Below, piece by piece: positions 1 through 7,735 of a stretch of 53,261 nucleotides of DNA; the stretch's first letter is position 1, and the number at the start of each line of letters is the position of its first letter. The notes beneath the pieces are model-generated. The model was not told where the DNA came from. It did no database searches and was given only the letters and a program-made list of their open reading frames with translations. The position numbers and the translations under genes were made by a program. The DNA comes from an uncultured Treponema sp. GTDB lineage: Bacteria > Spirochaetota > Spirochaetia > Treponematales > Treponemataceae. The DNA lies in contig CALDIB010000103.1 in the NCBI GenBank assembly GCA_937902125.1, positions 1-53,261 on the forward strand, read 5' to 3'.

Positions 1-144
1 GCCGCCGCCGCGGAAAAGGAGGCTGAAAAAATCGCCGCCGAAAAAGCCGCCGCGCGCGCCCGCAAGGAAGCCGCCGAAGCCAAGCCGGGAAGCCACGGAG
101 TGAATCCTCACGCAAGTCCGGCTTCTTCGGAAGGAAATGACTGA
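1..144 (+). CDS. 3' end of the gene upstream of rbfA, possibly infB (partial)
   Basis: An open frame enters from the left edge and stops at TGA 142-144, whose last base is the first base of the rbfA ATG. The visible 47 residues are an Ala/Glu/Lys-rich stretch of probable charged helix or coiled coil, followed by a short Ser/Pro/Gly tail. In treponemes the gene before rbfA is usually infB, and the one-base overlap shows both genes are in one operon. The tail does not look like the conserved C-terminus of IF-2, so this would be a lineage-specific extension or a different protein. The identity is inferred from gene order only. Confidence 0.45.
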   Translation, partial: AAAAEKEAEKIAAEKAAARARKEAAEAKPGSHGVNPHASPASSEGND

Positions 145-542
145 TGGGACAGTATAGGCTTTTAAAGCTTGGCGAGCAAATTAGGGGCGAAATCGCCAAC
201 ATGATTTTGCGCGGCCAAGTGAAAGATCCTCGCGTCTCAAATTTCTTGACGATAAACCGCGTTGAGGTGGCCAGAGACTTGGCCCACGCAAAAGTTTACG
301 TTTCCACTTTTATGTCGGAATCGGAACTTAAGCGGGGCGTCGAAGGTTTGACCAGCGCGGCGGGCTTCATTCAGTCCACAATCGCAAAAAAACTTACCAT
401 AAGGCAGTTTCCCCACTTGCATTTTGTGGCCGACACTTCAATCCGCGACGGCTACGAAATGGCAAAAAAACTTGACGAGCTTGTTCGCCAAGACGCGGAA
501 AAATCCTCCGCCCGGGCGGACGGGCAAGACGACAATGCCTAG
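144..542 (+). CDS. rbfA: 30S ribosome-binding factor A
   Basis: RbfA binds the 30S subunit during late 16S rRNA maturation and helps form helix 1. The 132-residue product has the normal family length and the compact KH-like core. Recognisable pieces are the opening RLLKLGEQIRGEI helix, the KDPRVS segment near residues 27-32 and the ELVR-type helix near the end. A charged C-terminal tail of about 20 residues follows. The ATG overlaps the stop of the upstream gene by one base, and truB starts eight bases inside the rbfA 3' end, so rbfA sits in a translationally coupled ribosome-maturation operon. The start is clear. Confidence 0.95.
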   Translation: MGQYRLLKLGEQIRGEIANMILRGQVKDPRVSNFLTINRVEVARDLAHAKVYVSTFMSESELKRGVEGLTSAAGFIQSTIAKKLTIRQFPHLHFVADTSIRDGYEMAKKLDELVRQDAEKSSARADGQDDNA

Positions 543-1467
543 TCCTTCAGGAATAATTCTTTACGACAAAAAGCCGGGAATCACAAGCTTTTCCGCTTTG
601 GGAAAAATAAAAAAGACTTTGGCCACAAAAAAAGTCGGCCACACCGGAACCCTTGACTCTTTCGCGCAAGGCCTGCTTGTGGTTTGCGTGGGAAGCCTGA
701 CCCGCTTGGCGGGCTTGATTACGGCCTTTGACAAGGAATACGAGGCTTTGCTTGTTTTTGGCGAGAAGACCGACACCCTTGATCCTACGGGAAAAATTGT
801 CCAAAGAGCGGCCCTTCCAACTTTGGCTTCATTGAGCGAGGCCATAAAAAAATTCACAGGAAATATTATGCAGCGGCCGCCGGAATTTTCCGCCATAAAA
901 ATCGGCGGAAAAAGGGCCAGCGACTTGGCCCGTTCCGGAGGGGAAGCGAAAATTCCGGAACGGCCCGTTGTTGTTTACGAAGCCTGCCTTTTGGAGGCGG
1001 CCTCAGATTCCGGCAATGTTTTGGATTTGTCCGACGGCGGCGCTTTGGTCAAGACGGCCCGCGTCCGCTTTTTGGTCAGCAAGGGAACTTACATCAGAAG
1101 CCTTGCCCGGGACATTGGAGAGGCCTCCGGAAGCTGCGCCAGCCTTGAAACTTTAAAGAGAACCAGGGTGGGTAATTTTTTGTTGAAGGACGCGGCCAAC
1201 GAAGGCAATGTGGGGCCTTCCTCCCTTTTGCCTTTAAGCCAAGAAACGGCGGCCCTTTGCGGCCTTGGAAGCGCCGTCATAAAAGAAAGCCGGGAGCGGG
1301 ATTTTTTGAACGGCCGCCCTTTAAGGGAGGGGGATTTTCTTTTGCCCTTAAAAGACGGAAAGTCCGTTGTCTTTGGAAAGAACGGCGTTTTTTTTGGCGC
1401 CGTGGAAAAAGTCTCCGGCCGCGTCAAATACGACTTTGTGGTTCCTTGCGGCGGGGAGGGAAAATGA
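535..1467 (+). CDS. truB: tRNA pseudouridine(55) synthase TruB
   Basis: TruB isomerises U55 of tRNA to pseudouridine. The 310-residue protein carries the catalytic motif GHTGTLD with the nucleophilic Asp at about residue 41, then the conserved KEYEALLVFG strand and RPPEFSAIKIGGKRA. A C-terminal PUA-like part follows. An in-frame reading is open from 424, but the first residues matching the family (GIILYDKKPGITS) begin right after ATG 535, which overlaps the rbfA stop, so 535 is chosen. The stop overlaps the ribF ATG in an ATGA arrangement, again indicating coupling. Confidence 0.95.
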   Translation: MPSPSGIILYDKKPGITSFSALGKIKKTLATKKVGHTGTLDSFAQGLLVVCVGSLTRLAGLITAFDKEYEALLVFGEKTDTLDPTGKIVQRAALPTLASLSEAIKKFTGNIMQRPPEFSAIKIGGKRASDLARSGGEAKIPERPVVVYEACLLEAASDSGNVLDLSDGGALVKTARVRFLVSKGTYIRSLARDIGEASGSCASLETLKRTRVGNFLLKDAANEGNVGPSSLLPLSQETAALCGLGSAVIKESRERDFLNGRPLREGDFLLPLKDGKSVVFGKNGVFFGAVEKVSGRVKYDFVVPCGGEGK

Positions 1468-2297
1468 AAGTTTACTCTTGGGCCGACGTTGAGAAAGCCG
1501 CATTAAAAGAAGGCTCTTCCGGCATAAGCTTTTCCGCCGTGGCTGTGGGAGGCTTTGACGGCCCCCACATAGGCCACCAAGCCATTTTTGACGCGCTCTT
1601 TGACTGGAAAAAAAGCAGGGACGACTTTCTTTCCGGCCAAAAATGCTTGGCCGGAGTCGTGACCTTTCGCCGCTCCCCGGGCGCCTTGAAAAATCCAAAC
1701 TATCCCGGCGACGTGTCAAGCCCAAAATTCAAGCTGGATTTTTTTGAGAAAAGGGGCTTTGATTTTTGCGTGATGATTGACTTTTCTGAAGATTTCAGTA
1801 AAATAGAGGGAAGGAATTTTCTTGACACTTTAAGAAAGTTTTGTTCTATGCAATTTTTGGCGGCAGGCTCCGATTTCCGCTGCGGACATAATTCAGACAC
1901 CGGCGTCGCCGAATTGTCGGAATACATGACAAGCAGGGGTTTGGAACTGAAAGTTTTGGACGACGTTCTTGTGGACAACAAGCGGGTCAGTTCAAGCTTG
2001 ATTCGCGGCGCGGTTCAAAAAGGCGATTTCGCTTTGGCGAAAAAACTTTTGGGTTTTCCGTTCCGCATTGACGGCTCTCCATTCACGTGGAAAGCGTGTT
2101 CGTCGGACGTGGGTCTGTCATTGATTGCAAACGAAAGGGCGGCGCAAGTTTTGCCAAAGGCCGGACGGCATCCGGTTGGCGTCGCTTTTGACGGCAAAAA
2201 AAGTTCAGCCTTTTTTTGCGCGGAAGGCCAATTCCTTCGCCTGGAATTTCCGCTTGGACAAAAGGTATCTAAAGTTCAGGAAATTGAATTCCAATAA
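1464..2297 (+). CDS. ribF: RibF-type FMN adenylyltransferase with a degenerate flavokinase domain
   Basis: RibF normally converts riboflavin to FMN (C-terminal kinase) and FMN to FAD (N-terminal adenylyltransferase). The N-terminal nucleotidyltransferase is intact, with GGFDGPHIGHQ at residues 29-39 and a typical SSSLIRGAV segment leading to the KKLLGFPF linker. After that only about 85 residues remain. The kinase signature, a Gly-Arg pair followed by G-F-P-T-A-N, is not present, and the usual Asn/Glu catalytic strand is missing. The total of 277 residues is shorter than the ~310 typical of bifunctional RibF. ATG 1464 overlaps the truB stop. FAD synthesis is likely; riboflavin kinase activity is doubtful. 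Confidence 0.88.
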   Translation: MKVYSWADVEKAALKEGSSGISFSAVAVGGFDGPHIGHQAIFDALFDWKKSRDDFLSGQKCLAGVVTFRRSPGALKNPNYPGDVSSPKFKLDFFEKRGFDFCVMIDFSEDFSKIEGRNFLDTLRKFCSMQFLAAGSDFRCGHNSDTGVAELSEYMTSRGLELKVLDDVLVDNKRVSSSLIRGAVQKGDFALAKKLLGFPFRIDGSPFTWKACSSDVGLSLIANERAAQVLPKAGRHPVGVAFDGKKSSAFFCAEGQFLRLEFPLGQKVSKVQEIEFQ

Positions 2298-2339
2298 AAT
2301 CCCAAAAGGGAAAAGAAAATTATTTTTTAGGAGAAAAAT

Positions 2340-2609
2340 ATGGCACTCTCAAAGGAATTGTCTCGCTCAATCGTAAGCAAGTTTGGAGCGAATGAAAACG
2401 ACACAGGAAACACAAAGGTTCAAATCGCGCTTTTGACAAGCCTCATCCAGCAGCTTACAGACCATGTGAACCGCTTTCCCAAGGACTCCAGCGCCAAGCG
2501 CAGCATGATGAAAGTCGTAGGCCAGCGCAAGCGCTTCCTCAAGTATTTGCAGAGAAAGGACTTGGAAGCCTACCGCGCCCTCATCAAAGAGCTCGGACTC
2601 CGCAAGTAG
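2340..2609 (+). CDS. rpsO: 30S ribosomal protein S15
   Basis: S15 is a primary 16S rRNA-binding protein of the small-subunit platform. The 89-residue product has exactly the family length. It shows the conserved DTGNTKVQIALLT segment near residues 20-33, the H-N-R-F-P-KD turn and the KRFLKYLQRKD helix. A strong ribosome-binding site (TAGGAG) lies seven bases before the ATG. It is followed by pnp, the same rpsO-pnp pairing seen in many bacteria, and the spacer between them is full of hairpins. Confidence 0.97.
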   Translation: MALSKELSRSIVSKFGANENDTGNTKVQIALLTSLIQQLTDHVNRFPKDSSAKRSMMKVVGQRKRFLKYLQRKDLEAYRALIKELGLRK

Positions 2610-2766
2610 TTTAAAAGAAAATGTCATTCTGCCGCTTTGCAGCATTATGGCAAGGGAATGATTTACTTGTCCGCTCACGCGGACTGTCATTGCCGCGCTT
2701 GACGCGGCAATCCTTTGGGCCACCGTTCCCCAAATAACGGAAAAGAAGTTAAAAGAGGAAAAAGAA
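2610..2766 (+). other. rpsO-pnp spacer with three perfect hairpins
   Basis: The 157-nt spacer has no gene. It contains perfect stems at 2669-2684 (GTCCGC/GCGGAC), 2689-2711 (ATTGCCGCG/CGCGGCAAT, loop CTTGA) and 2723-2740 (CCGTT/AACGG). In other bacteria the rpsO-pnp spacer is cut by RNase III and degraded by PNPase for autoregulation. The hairpins make the same kind of control plausible here, but this is inferred from position and pairing only. None is followed by a T-run, so they are not obvious terminators. Confidence 0.6.
2685..2719 (+). repeat. REP-like palindromic repeat, copy 1
   Basis: A ~34-nt sequence reading TGTCATTGCCGCGCTTGACG and continuing CGGCAATCCTTTGG. It aligns with 4897-4931, and changes in one stem arm are matched by changes in the other. 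The CGCTTG loop region is constant. Confidence 0.55.
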
Positions 2767-4866
2767 TTGTCAGTAGAAAGAGTAACTTACAAAATCGGCG
2801 ACGAGGAATTGATTCTTGAAACCGGAAAAATCGGAAAGCAGGCCAACGGCTGCGTTTACGCCCAGTTCGCGGGAACGGCCGTCATCGCCACGGTCTGCTG
2901 CTCCAGCAATGTCGTCGAGGGAATGGACTACGTTCCAGTCACTGTTGAATACAACGAAAAATTTTACGCCGCCGGAAAAATCCCCGGAGGCTTTGTAAAG
3001 CGTGAAGGCCGCCCCAAGGACAAGGAAATCTTGGTCAGCCGCCTCATCGACCGCCCCATGCGGCCGCTTTTTGAAATGTCCTTTGGACGGGAAATTCAAA
3101 TCGTTCCCACTTGCGTGAGCGCCGACGGAGTTCACACTCCCGACATTTTGGCCGTAATCGCCTCCAGCGCCGCCGTCTCAATTTCGGACATTCCCTTTCA
3201 TGGACCTGTGGCCGCCTGCCGCGTGGGTTACTTGGACGGAAAATATGTCATAAACCCCACATTCCAAGAGCAGGAAAAGGCTGAGCTTGAAATCGTAGTG
3301 GCCGGAACAAAAGACGGCTTTACTATGGTTGAAGGCGGCGCCAACGAAGCCAGCGAGGAAGTGATGTTGGGAGCCCTTAACGAGGCGCAGAAATTCATCA
3401 CCGACATGTGCTTGCTCCAAGAGGAATTGGTAAAGAAGGCCGGAAAGGAAAAACTTCCGCTCGCGCCTCTCAACGTGACGTTGGCCAACGCGGCAGAAAT
3501 CGAAGCCAAGGCCACTCCGCTTGTAAAGGAAGCCAACTTCCGCCCCGGCAAGCAGGCCCGCGGAGAAGCCGTCAAGGCCGTGAAAAAGCAAATCGCCGCC
3601 GAATACGCCGAGCAGCTTGAGGACGAAACCCAGAAAAAGCTCTTTGACGCCTTGTTTGACGACATTCAATACAAGCTTTTGCGCAAGGCCATTTTGGACG
3701 AAGGCGTTCGCATCGACGGAAGAAAGTGCGATGAAATTCGCCCCATCACTTGCGAAGTCGGCGTTTTGCCCCGTCCCCACGGAAGCGCCTTGTTCACTCG
3801 CGGCGAGACCCAGTCTTTGGCCGTGACAACTTTGGGAACTTTGCAGGACGAGCAGTCTTACGACGACATTGACGGAGAGCGAAGCGAGCACTTCATCTTG
3901 CACTACAACTTTCCGCCTTATTCAGTGGGCGAAACAGGAAAGCTTACAACCGGCCGCCGGGAAATCGGACACGGAAACTTGGCCCGCCGCTCTTTGGCGC
4001 CTATGGTTCCAAGCCGCGAAGAATTTCCTTACACGGTTCGCGTCGTTTCTGAAATCCTTGAGTCAAACGGCTCTTCATCCCAGGCTTCAACCTGCGGCGG
4101 CTGTTTGTCAATGTTGGCGGCCGGCGTTCCCCTTAAAAAGATGGTCGCCGGAATCGCCATGGGCTTGATCACAGAAGGCGAGCACTACGAAAAGTACAAG
4201 ATTTTGAGCGACATCTTGGGAGAGGAAGACCACCTTGGCGACATGGACTTTAAGGTTGCCGGAACAAAGGACGGAATCACAGGCTTCCAGATGGACATCA
4301 AAATTCCCGGCGTAACGACGGAAATCATGAAAAAAGCTTTGGAGCAGGCCCGGGTAGGCCGCTTGCACATCCTTTCAATAATGGAAAAGTGCATTTCAAA
4401 GCCCGCGCCCCTTTCTCCATACGCGCCCAAAATTCTTACGATGAAGATTCCGATTGACAGAATCGGCGCCTTGATTGGCCCCGGCGGAAAGAACATCAAG
4501 GCCTTGTGCGCCCAGTATGACGTCACAATCAACACCGACGAAGACGGAACGGTCACAATTTACGGAAAGACCGGCCAGAACGCCGAGGAAGCCAAGAAAG
4601 CCGTCAAGGGCATCACCGAAGATCCGGAGCCCGGAACGATTTATCAGGGAACTGTAAAGAGCATTAAGGACTTTGGCGCCTTCATCGAAATCCTTCCCGG
4701 AAAAGAAGGCCTTTGCCACATTTCAAAACTTTCTCACGGAAGAGTGGAAAAAGTCACCGACGTTCTAAAAGAAGGACAGGTAATTCCCGTCAAGCTTTTG
4801 GAAGTTGACCAAAGAGGCCGCTTGCAGCTTTCTTACATCGACGCTTTGGACGAGCAGAAAAAATAG
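2767..4866 (+). CDS. pnp: Polyribonucleotide nucleotidyltransferase (PNPase)
   Basis: PNPase degrades RNA 3'-to-5' by phosphorolysis and can add 3' tails. The 699-residue protein has the full layout: a first RNase PH domain, an all-helical linker (~210-300), and a second, catalytic RNase PH domain opening at VRIDGRKCDEIRPI with ETQSLAVTTLG. These are followed by a KH domain (IGPGGKNIKAL, ~565-625) and a C-terminal S1 domain (GTIYQGTVKSIKDFGAFIE, ~625-695). The start is a TTG preceded by a good AAGAGGAAAA ribosome-binding site; no closer ATG exists. A TTG start may lower expression, consistent with autoregulation. Confidence 0.97.
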   Translation: MSVERVTYKIGDEELILETGKIGKQANGCVYAQFAGTAVIATVCCSSNVVEGMDYVPVTVEYNEKFYAAGKIPGGFVKREGRPKDKEILVSRLIDRPMRPLFEMSFGREIQIVPTCVSADGVHTPDILAVIASSAAVSISDIPFHGPVAACRVGYLDGKYVINPTFQEQEKAELEIVVAGTKDGFTMVEGGANEASEEVMLGALNEAQKFITDMCLLQEELVKKAGKEKLPLAPLNVTLANAAEIEAKATPLVKEANFRPGKQARGEAVKAVKKQIAAEYAEQLEDETQKKLFDALFDDIQYKLLRKAILDEGVRIDGRKCDEIRPITCEVGVLPRPHGSALFTRGETQSLAVTTLGTLQDEQSYDDIDGERSEHFILHYNFPPYSVGETGKLTTGRREIGHGNLARRSLAPMVPSREEFPYTVRVVSEILESNGSSSQASTCGGCLSMLAAGVPLKKMVAGIAMGLITEGEHYEKYKILSDILGEEDHLGDMDFKVAGTKDGITGFQMDIKIPGVTTEIMKKALEQARVGRLHILSIMEKCISKPAPLSPYAPKILTMKIPIDRIGALIGPGGKNIKALCAQYDVTINTDEDGTVTIYGKTGQNAEEAKKAVKGITEDPEPGTIYQGTVKSIKDFGAFIEILPGKEGLCHISKLSHGRVEKVTDVLKEGQVIPVKLLEVDQRGRLQLSYIDALDEQKK

Positions 4867-4940
4867 ATTGTCCTGTCAAGCCGGACAATGGCAATAATGT
4901 CGTTTCCGCGCTTGGCGCGAAAATCTTTTGGAGAGGCAAA
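4867..4940 (+). repeat. pnp-dut spacer with two REP-like palindromes
   Basis: Directly after the pnp stop lies ATTGTCC/GGACAAT (4867-4889). Its reverse strand has the same GGCTTGAC loop as the rpsO-pnp palindrome. A second stem, CGCGC/GCGCG (4907-4919), lies inside the ~34-nt block 4897-4931 homologous to 2685-2719. Three members of one palindromic family thus sit within 2.3 kb. The dut ribosome-binding site (GGAGAGG) follows. Confidence 0.55.
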
Positions 4941-5381
4941 ATGAACGAGATTTCAATCAAGGCAAAAGCCCTTGAAGGGGCCGTCATTCCAGAATACAAG
5001 ACCGCCGGAGCCGCGGGCGCGGACGTTTGCGCCCTTGTGGACTCTCCTGTGGTTTTGAATCCCGGAGACCGCGCCTTGGTTGGAACCGGCCTCTTTTTTG
5101 CCATTCCTGACGGCTATGAAATTCAAGTCAGGCCCCGCTCGGGATTGGCCGCGAAAAACGGCGTCACAGTCTTGAACTCCCCGGGAACCATCGACAGCGA
5201 TTACCGCGGCGAGCTTAAGGTGATTCTTGTAAATTTGGGCAAGGAAAAATTCACGGTGAACAGCGGAGACCGAATCGCCCAAATTGTCGCCGCGCCGGTT
5301 GCCCGCGCCCAATTTGACCGCGTGGAAAGCCTTGACCAAACAGAGCGGGGCTCAGGCGGCTTTGGCTCCACAGGAAAATAA
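4941..5381 (+). CDS. dut: dUTP diphosphatase
   Basis: dUTPase hydrolyses dUTP to dUMP and diphosphate, keeping uracil out of DNA. All five motifs of the trimeric family are present in order: AGAAGADVCA (~23-32), PRSGLAAK (~65-72), GTIDSDYRGE (~82-91), GDRIAQIV (~109-116) and the C-terminal P-loop-like RGSGGFGSTG. The 146-residue length is normal. The stop overlaps the ATG of the next gene by one base, so dut and the permease genes are co-translated. Confidence 0.97.
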   Translation: MNEISIKAKALEGAVIPEYKTAGAAGADVCALVDSPVVLNPGDRALVGTGLFFAIPDGYEIQVRPRSGLAAKNGVTVLNSPGTIDSDYRGELKVILVNLGKEKFTVNSGDRIAQIVAAPVARAQFDRVESLDQTERGSGGFGSTGK

Positions 5382-6649
5382 TGGGAATTGCGGAAGCGGT
5401 TCGCGAAAAATTCAATCTCGCCGTAAAAAAAATTCTTCAAACTAAATGGGCGCGGCGCCTTGCCGTTAAAGTTAAGTTTGTCCGCGCCAAAGCCAAACGA
5501 AAATTGATAGGCCTTGCATTTAAAAGGCGCTCTTGCAAAGACCACAAGCTTTTGCGCTATGTTGTGAAGCAGCTTTTGGCCTATTTCTTTGTCATGTATC
5601 TTTTTTTCTTCTTGGTTTTTTTTGTCAATCAAATAATGCTTTTTATGAAGCAACTTTTGGGAAAACGCATTCCGATTTTTGACGCGATTAAACTTATGTT
5701 TTATTCCCTTCCGTTTGTTTTGGCCCAGTCCGCGCCCTTCGCCACGTTGACAGGCTTTTTGATGTGTTTGGGAAGGATGAACACTGACAACGAAATTTTG
5801 ATTTTCAAGGCCTCGGGACACAGCCTTGGAAAACTTTTGTTGGCGCCGATTTTAATTTTAGGATTTGTCATTTCACTTTTTTCTTTTTTTGTCAACGACT
5901 ACCTTTTGCCTTTGGGAACCGCAAAGACAAGGGAGCAGCTTAGAAAAAGCATCGCCTCAAATCCAACGATGGAGATAGAGCCTCAAAGCGTCAAGAGAAT
6001 GAACGACGCCACCATTGTTTTTGGAAATGTGAGCGACAAGGAAGTGAGCGACTTAGTTCTTTTTGACTACGACGAGTCAGGAAACCAGCGCTTTATCGTG
6101 GCGGGAAAAAGCCGTGTCGATTCAGGCGAATACAAGGGAGTCAGCGTTCGCTTTGAAATGAACGACGCGACGGTTTTGGTTTTAGAAAAGGGCCGGTCGA
6201 ACAATTTTGACTTGCTCAAATCAAAAACAATGTCCCTTAATTTGTTTGAAAGTTCTGTCTTTAACTTTGAGCGCCGTGTTTCCCCGTCCGAGATGACAAG
6301 CTGGGACTTGGGAAAGCGAATCGGCGAGATGAAGAAAAAAGAAGGAATCGACTCTCGGGAAATCAATATGAACGTTTTGGAATATAATAAAAAATTTTCC
6401 CTTCCCTTTGGCTCTTTCTTTTTCGCTTTTTTGGCCATGCCCTTGGCGCTGCTTTTTGGAAAGGTCAACGGGCAGACCATAGGCCTTGTCGTGGGCATTT
6501 TCATTTCATTTTTGTATTGGGCGATGATGACTGTTGGAATTCAGTTGGGATATAGAAACGGCTGGAACGGTTTTTTATTGATGTGGCTTCCAAACGCTAT
6601 TGTAGGGGCGTCGGCTTTTTTGTTTTATTTGGGGGCCAGAAAAAAATGA
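5381..6649 (+). CDS. LptF/LptG (YjgP/YjgQ) family permease, first copy
   Basis: Members of this family form the membrane part of an ABC exporter that pulls lipids from the inner membrane towards the outer membrane. The 422-residue product has a basic N-terminal extension of about 60 residues. It then shows three hydrophobic segments (~62-85, ~105-130, ~155-180), a periplasmic beta-rich domain (~200-320) and three more helices at the C-terminus. That is the family's six-helix layout. The basic N-terminal extension is longer than usual. It overlaps the next permease in an ATGA arrangement. Treponemes lack classical LPS, so the cargo is uncertain. Confidence 0.88.
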   Translation: MGIAEAVREKFNLAVKKILQTKWARRLAVKVKFVRAKAKRKLIGLAFKRRSCKDHKLLRYVVKQLLAYFFVMYLFFFLVFFVNQIMLFMKQLLGKRIPIFDAIKLMFYSLPFVLAQSAPFATLTGFLMCLGRMNTDNEILIFKASGHSLGKLLLAPILILGFVISLFSFFVNDYLLPLGTAKTREQLRKSIASNPTMEIEPQSVKRMNDATIVFGNVSDKEVSDLVLFDYDESGNQRFIVAGKSRVDSGEYKGVSVRFEMNDATVLVLEKGRSNNFDLLKSKTMSLNLFESSVFNFERRVSPSEMTSWDLGKRIGEMKKKEGIDSREINMNVLEYNKKFSLPFGSFFFAFLAMPLALLFGKVNGQTIGLVVGIFISFLYWAMMTVGIQLGYRNGWNGFLLMWLPNAIVGASAFLFYLGARKK

Positions 6650-7722
6650 AGTTGGCTTTTTACATTTTGCGCCTTTTTGTTCCTCTTTTTGTAGCTTCCA
6701 TGGCAACTTTCGCCTTTATTCTGGAACTTGTGGACTTGATGATGAACATTTGGAAGTATATTCTCAACATGACGCCGCCTTCTGTTGTGGGAAGCGTCAT
6801 GCTGTTTTTTTTGCCCAAAGCTTTTACTTGGGCGCTTCCGATGAGCGTCTTGTTCGCCTCATGCTTCGCTCTCAGCTCTCTTTATTCAAAGAACGAGCTT
6901 ACGGCGCTTTTCGCTTCGGGAGTTTCGCTTTTGCGCTTTTCTTTTCCGTTGATTCTAACGGCCGCGTTTTTGTCTTTGGGACTTTTTTTCTTTCAAGACA
7001 AGATTGTGGTTCGCTCCAGCCAAAAATACGAGGAGCTTAAATCCAACGCTTTGGGCGAGCGGAAAAACAAAAGCAACGACCATATAGCGCTTTTGTCCAG
7101 CGACGGAAAGAAAATATACAAGGCGGAGTATTACGATGACGAAAGCCGGCGGCTTCACAGGCTTTACGTTCTTTCCAGGACGGAAGACAAACAGTTGGAA
7201 TCGCTTATATACGCGCCCCTTGCAGTTTGGAGCGAGAGTGAGGGACATTGGCTTTCGGAAGACGGCGTTGAATACATTTACGACGGACAAAAGGTAAAAA
7301 GCGGTTCCGTTAACACGGTTGACCAAATGCAATTGACGGAACCTCCCGAAACTTTTAGAAACAACACTATGTCTGTCGAGTCTGCCACCGTTTTGGAAAG
7401 CAGGGCGTACATAAAGCGCTTGCAAAAGGCGGGCCTTCCCTTTGGCGAAGCCTTGAGCCAGTATTACAACAAGTTCGCGTTTCCCTTTGTGGTTTTGATT
7501 GTGGCCTTTTTGTCAATTGGAATTTCAGGCAAAAGTCAAAGAAACGTTTTTGTGATAAGCCTTACCCTTTCTTTGGGAATGGCGGTTTTGTTTTACGTCG
7601 CGCAAATGATCACGATGCTTATGGCCAAGTTTGGCATGCTTCCGCCTTTGATGGGCGCTTGGCTTCCTGTGGCCATGTTCATAGCAATCAGCGCCTTTTT
7701 AATAAGGCGCGCGAGAACATGA
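6646..7722 (+). CDS. LptF/LptG (YjgP/YjgQ) family permease, second copy
   Basis: This is the partner of the preceding permease, 358 residues long. It has the same layout of three N-terminal helices, a periplasmic domain (~125-265) and three C-terminal helices ending in a basic RRAR tail. The frame is open from further upstream, but ATG 6646 overlaps the previous stop and begins directly with the first membrane helix (KLAFYILRLFVPLF), so it is chosen. LptF and LptG normally work as a heterodimer with the ATPase LptB; no lptB is in this window. Cargo is unknown. Confidence 0.88.
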   Translation: MKLAFYILRLFVPLFVASMATFAFILELVDLMMNIWKYILNMTPPSVVGSVMLFFLPKAFTWALPMSVLFASCFALSSLYSKNELTALFASGVSLLRFSFPLILTAAFLSLGLFFFQDKIVVRSSQKYEELKSNALGERKNKSNDHIALLSSDGKKIYKAEYYDDESRRLHRLYVLSRTEDKQLESLIYAPLAVWSESEGHWLSEDGVEYIYDGQKVKSGSVNTVDQMQLTEPPETFRNNTMSVESATVLESRAYIKRLQKAGLPFGEALSQYYNKFAFPFVVLIVAFLSIGISGKSQRNVFVISLTLSLGMAVLFYVAQMITMLMAKFGMLPPLMGAWLPVAMFIAISAFLIRRART

Positions 7723-7735
7723 TTTTGGATGGAAT

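Noticed and set aside
3178..3903. Long minus-strand open frame (241 codons) inside pnp
   Set aside because: It lies antisense to a fully conserved PNPase gene, has no ribosome-binding site and shows no family motif; it is a by-product of codon bias.
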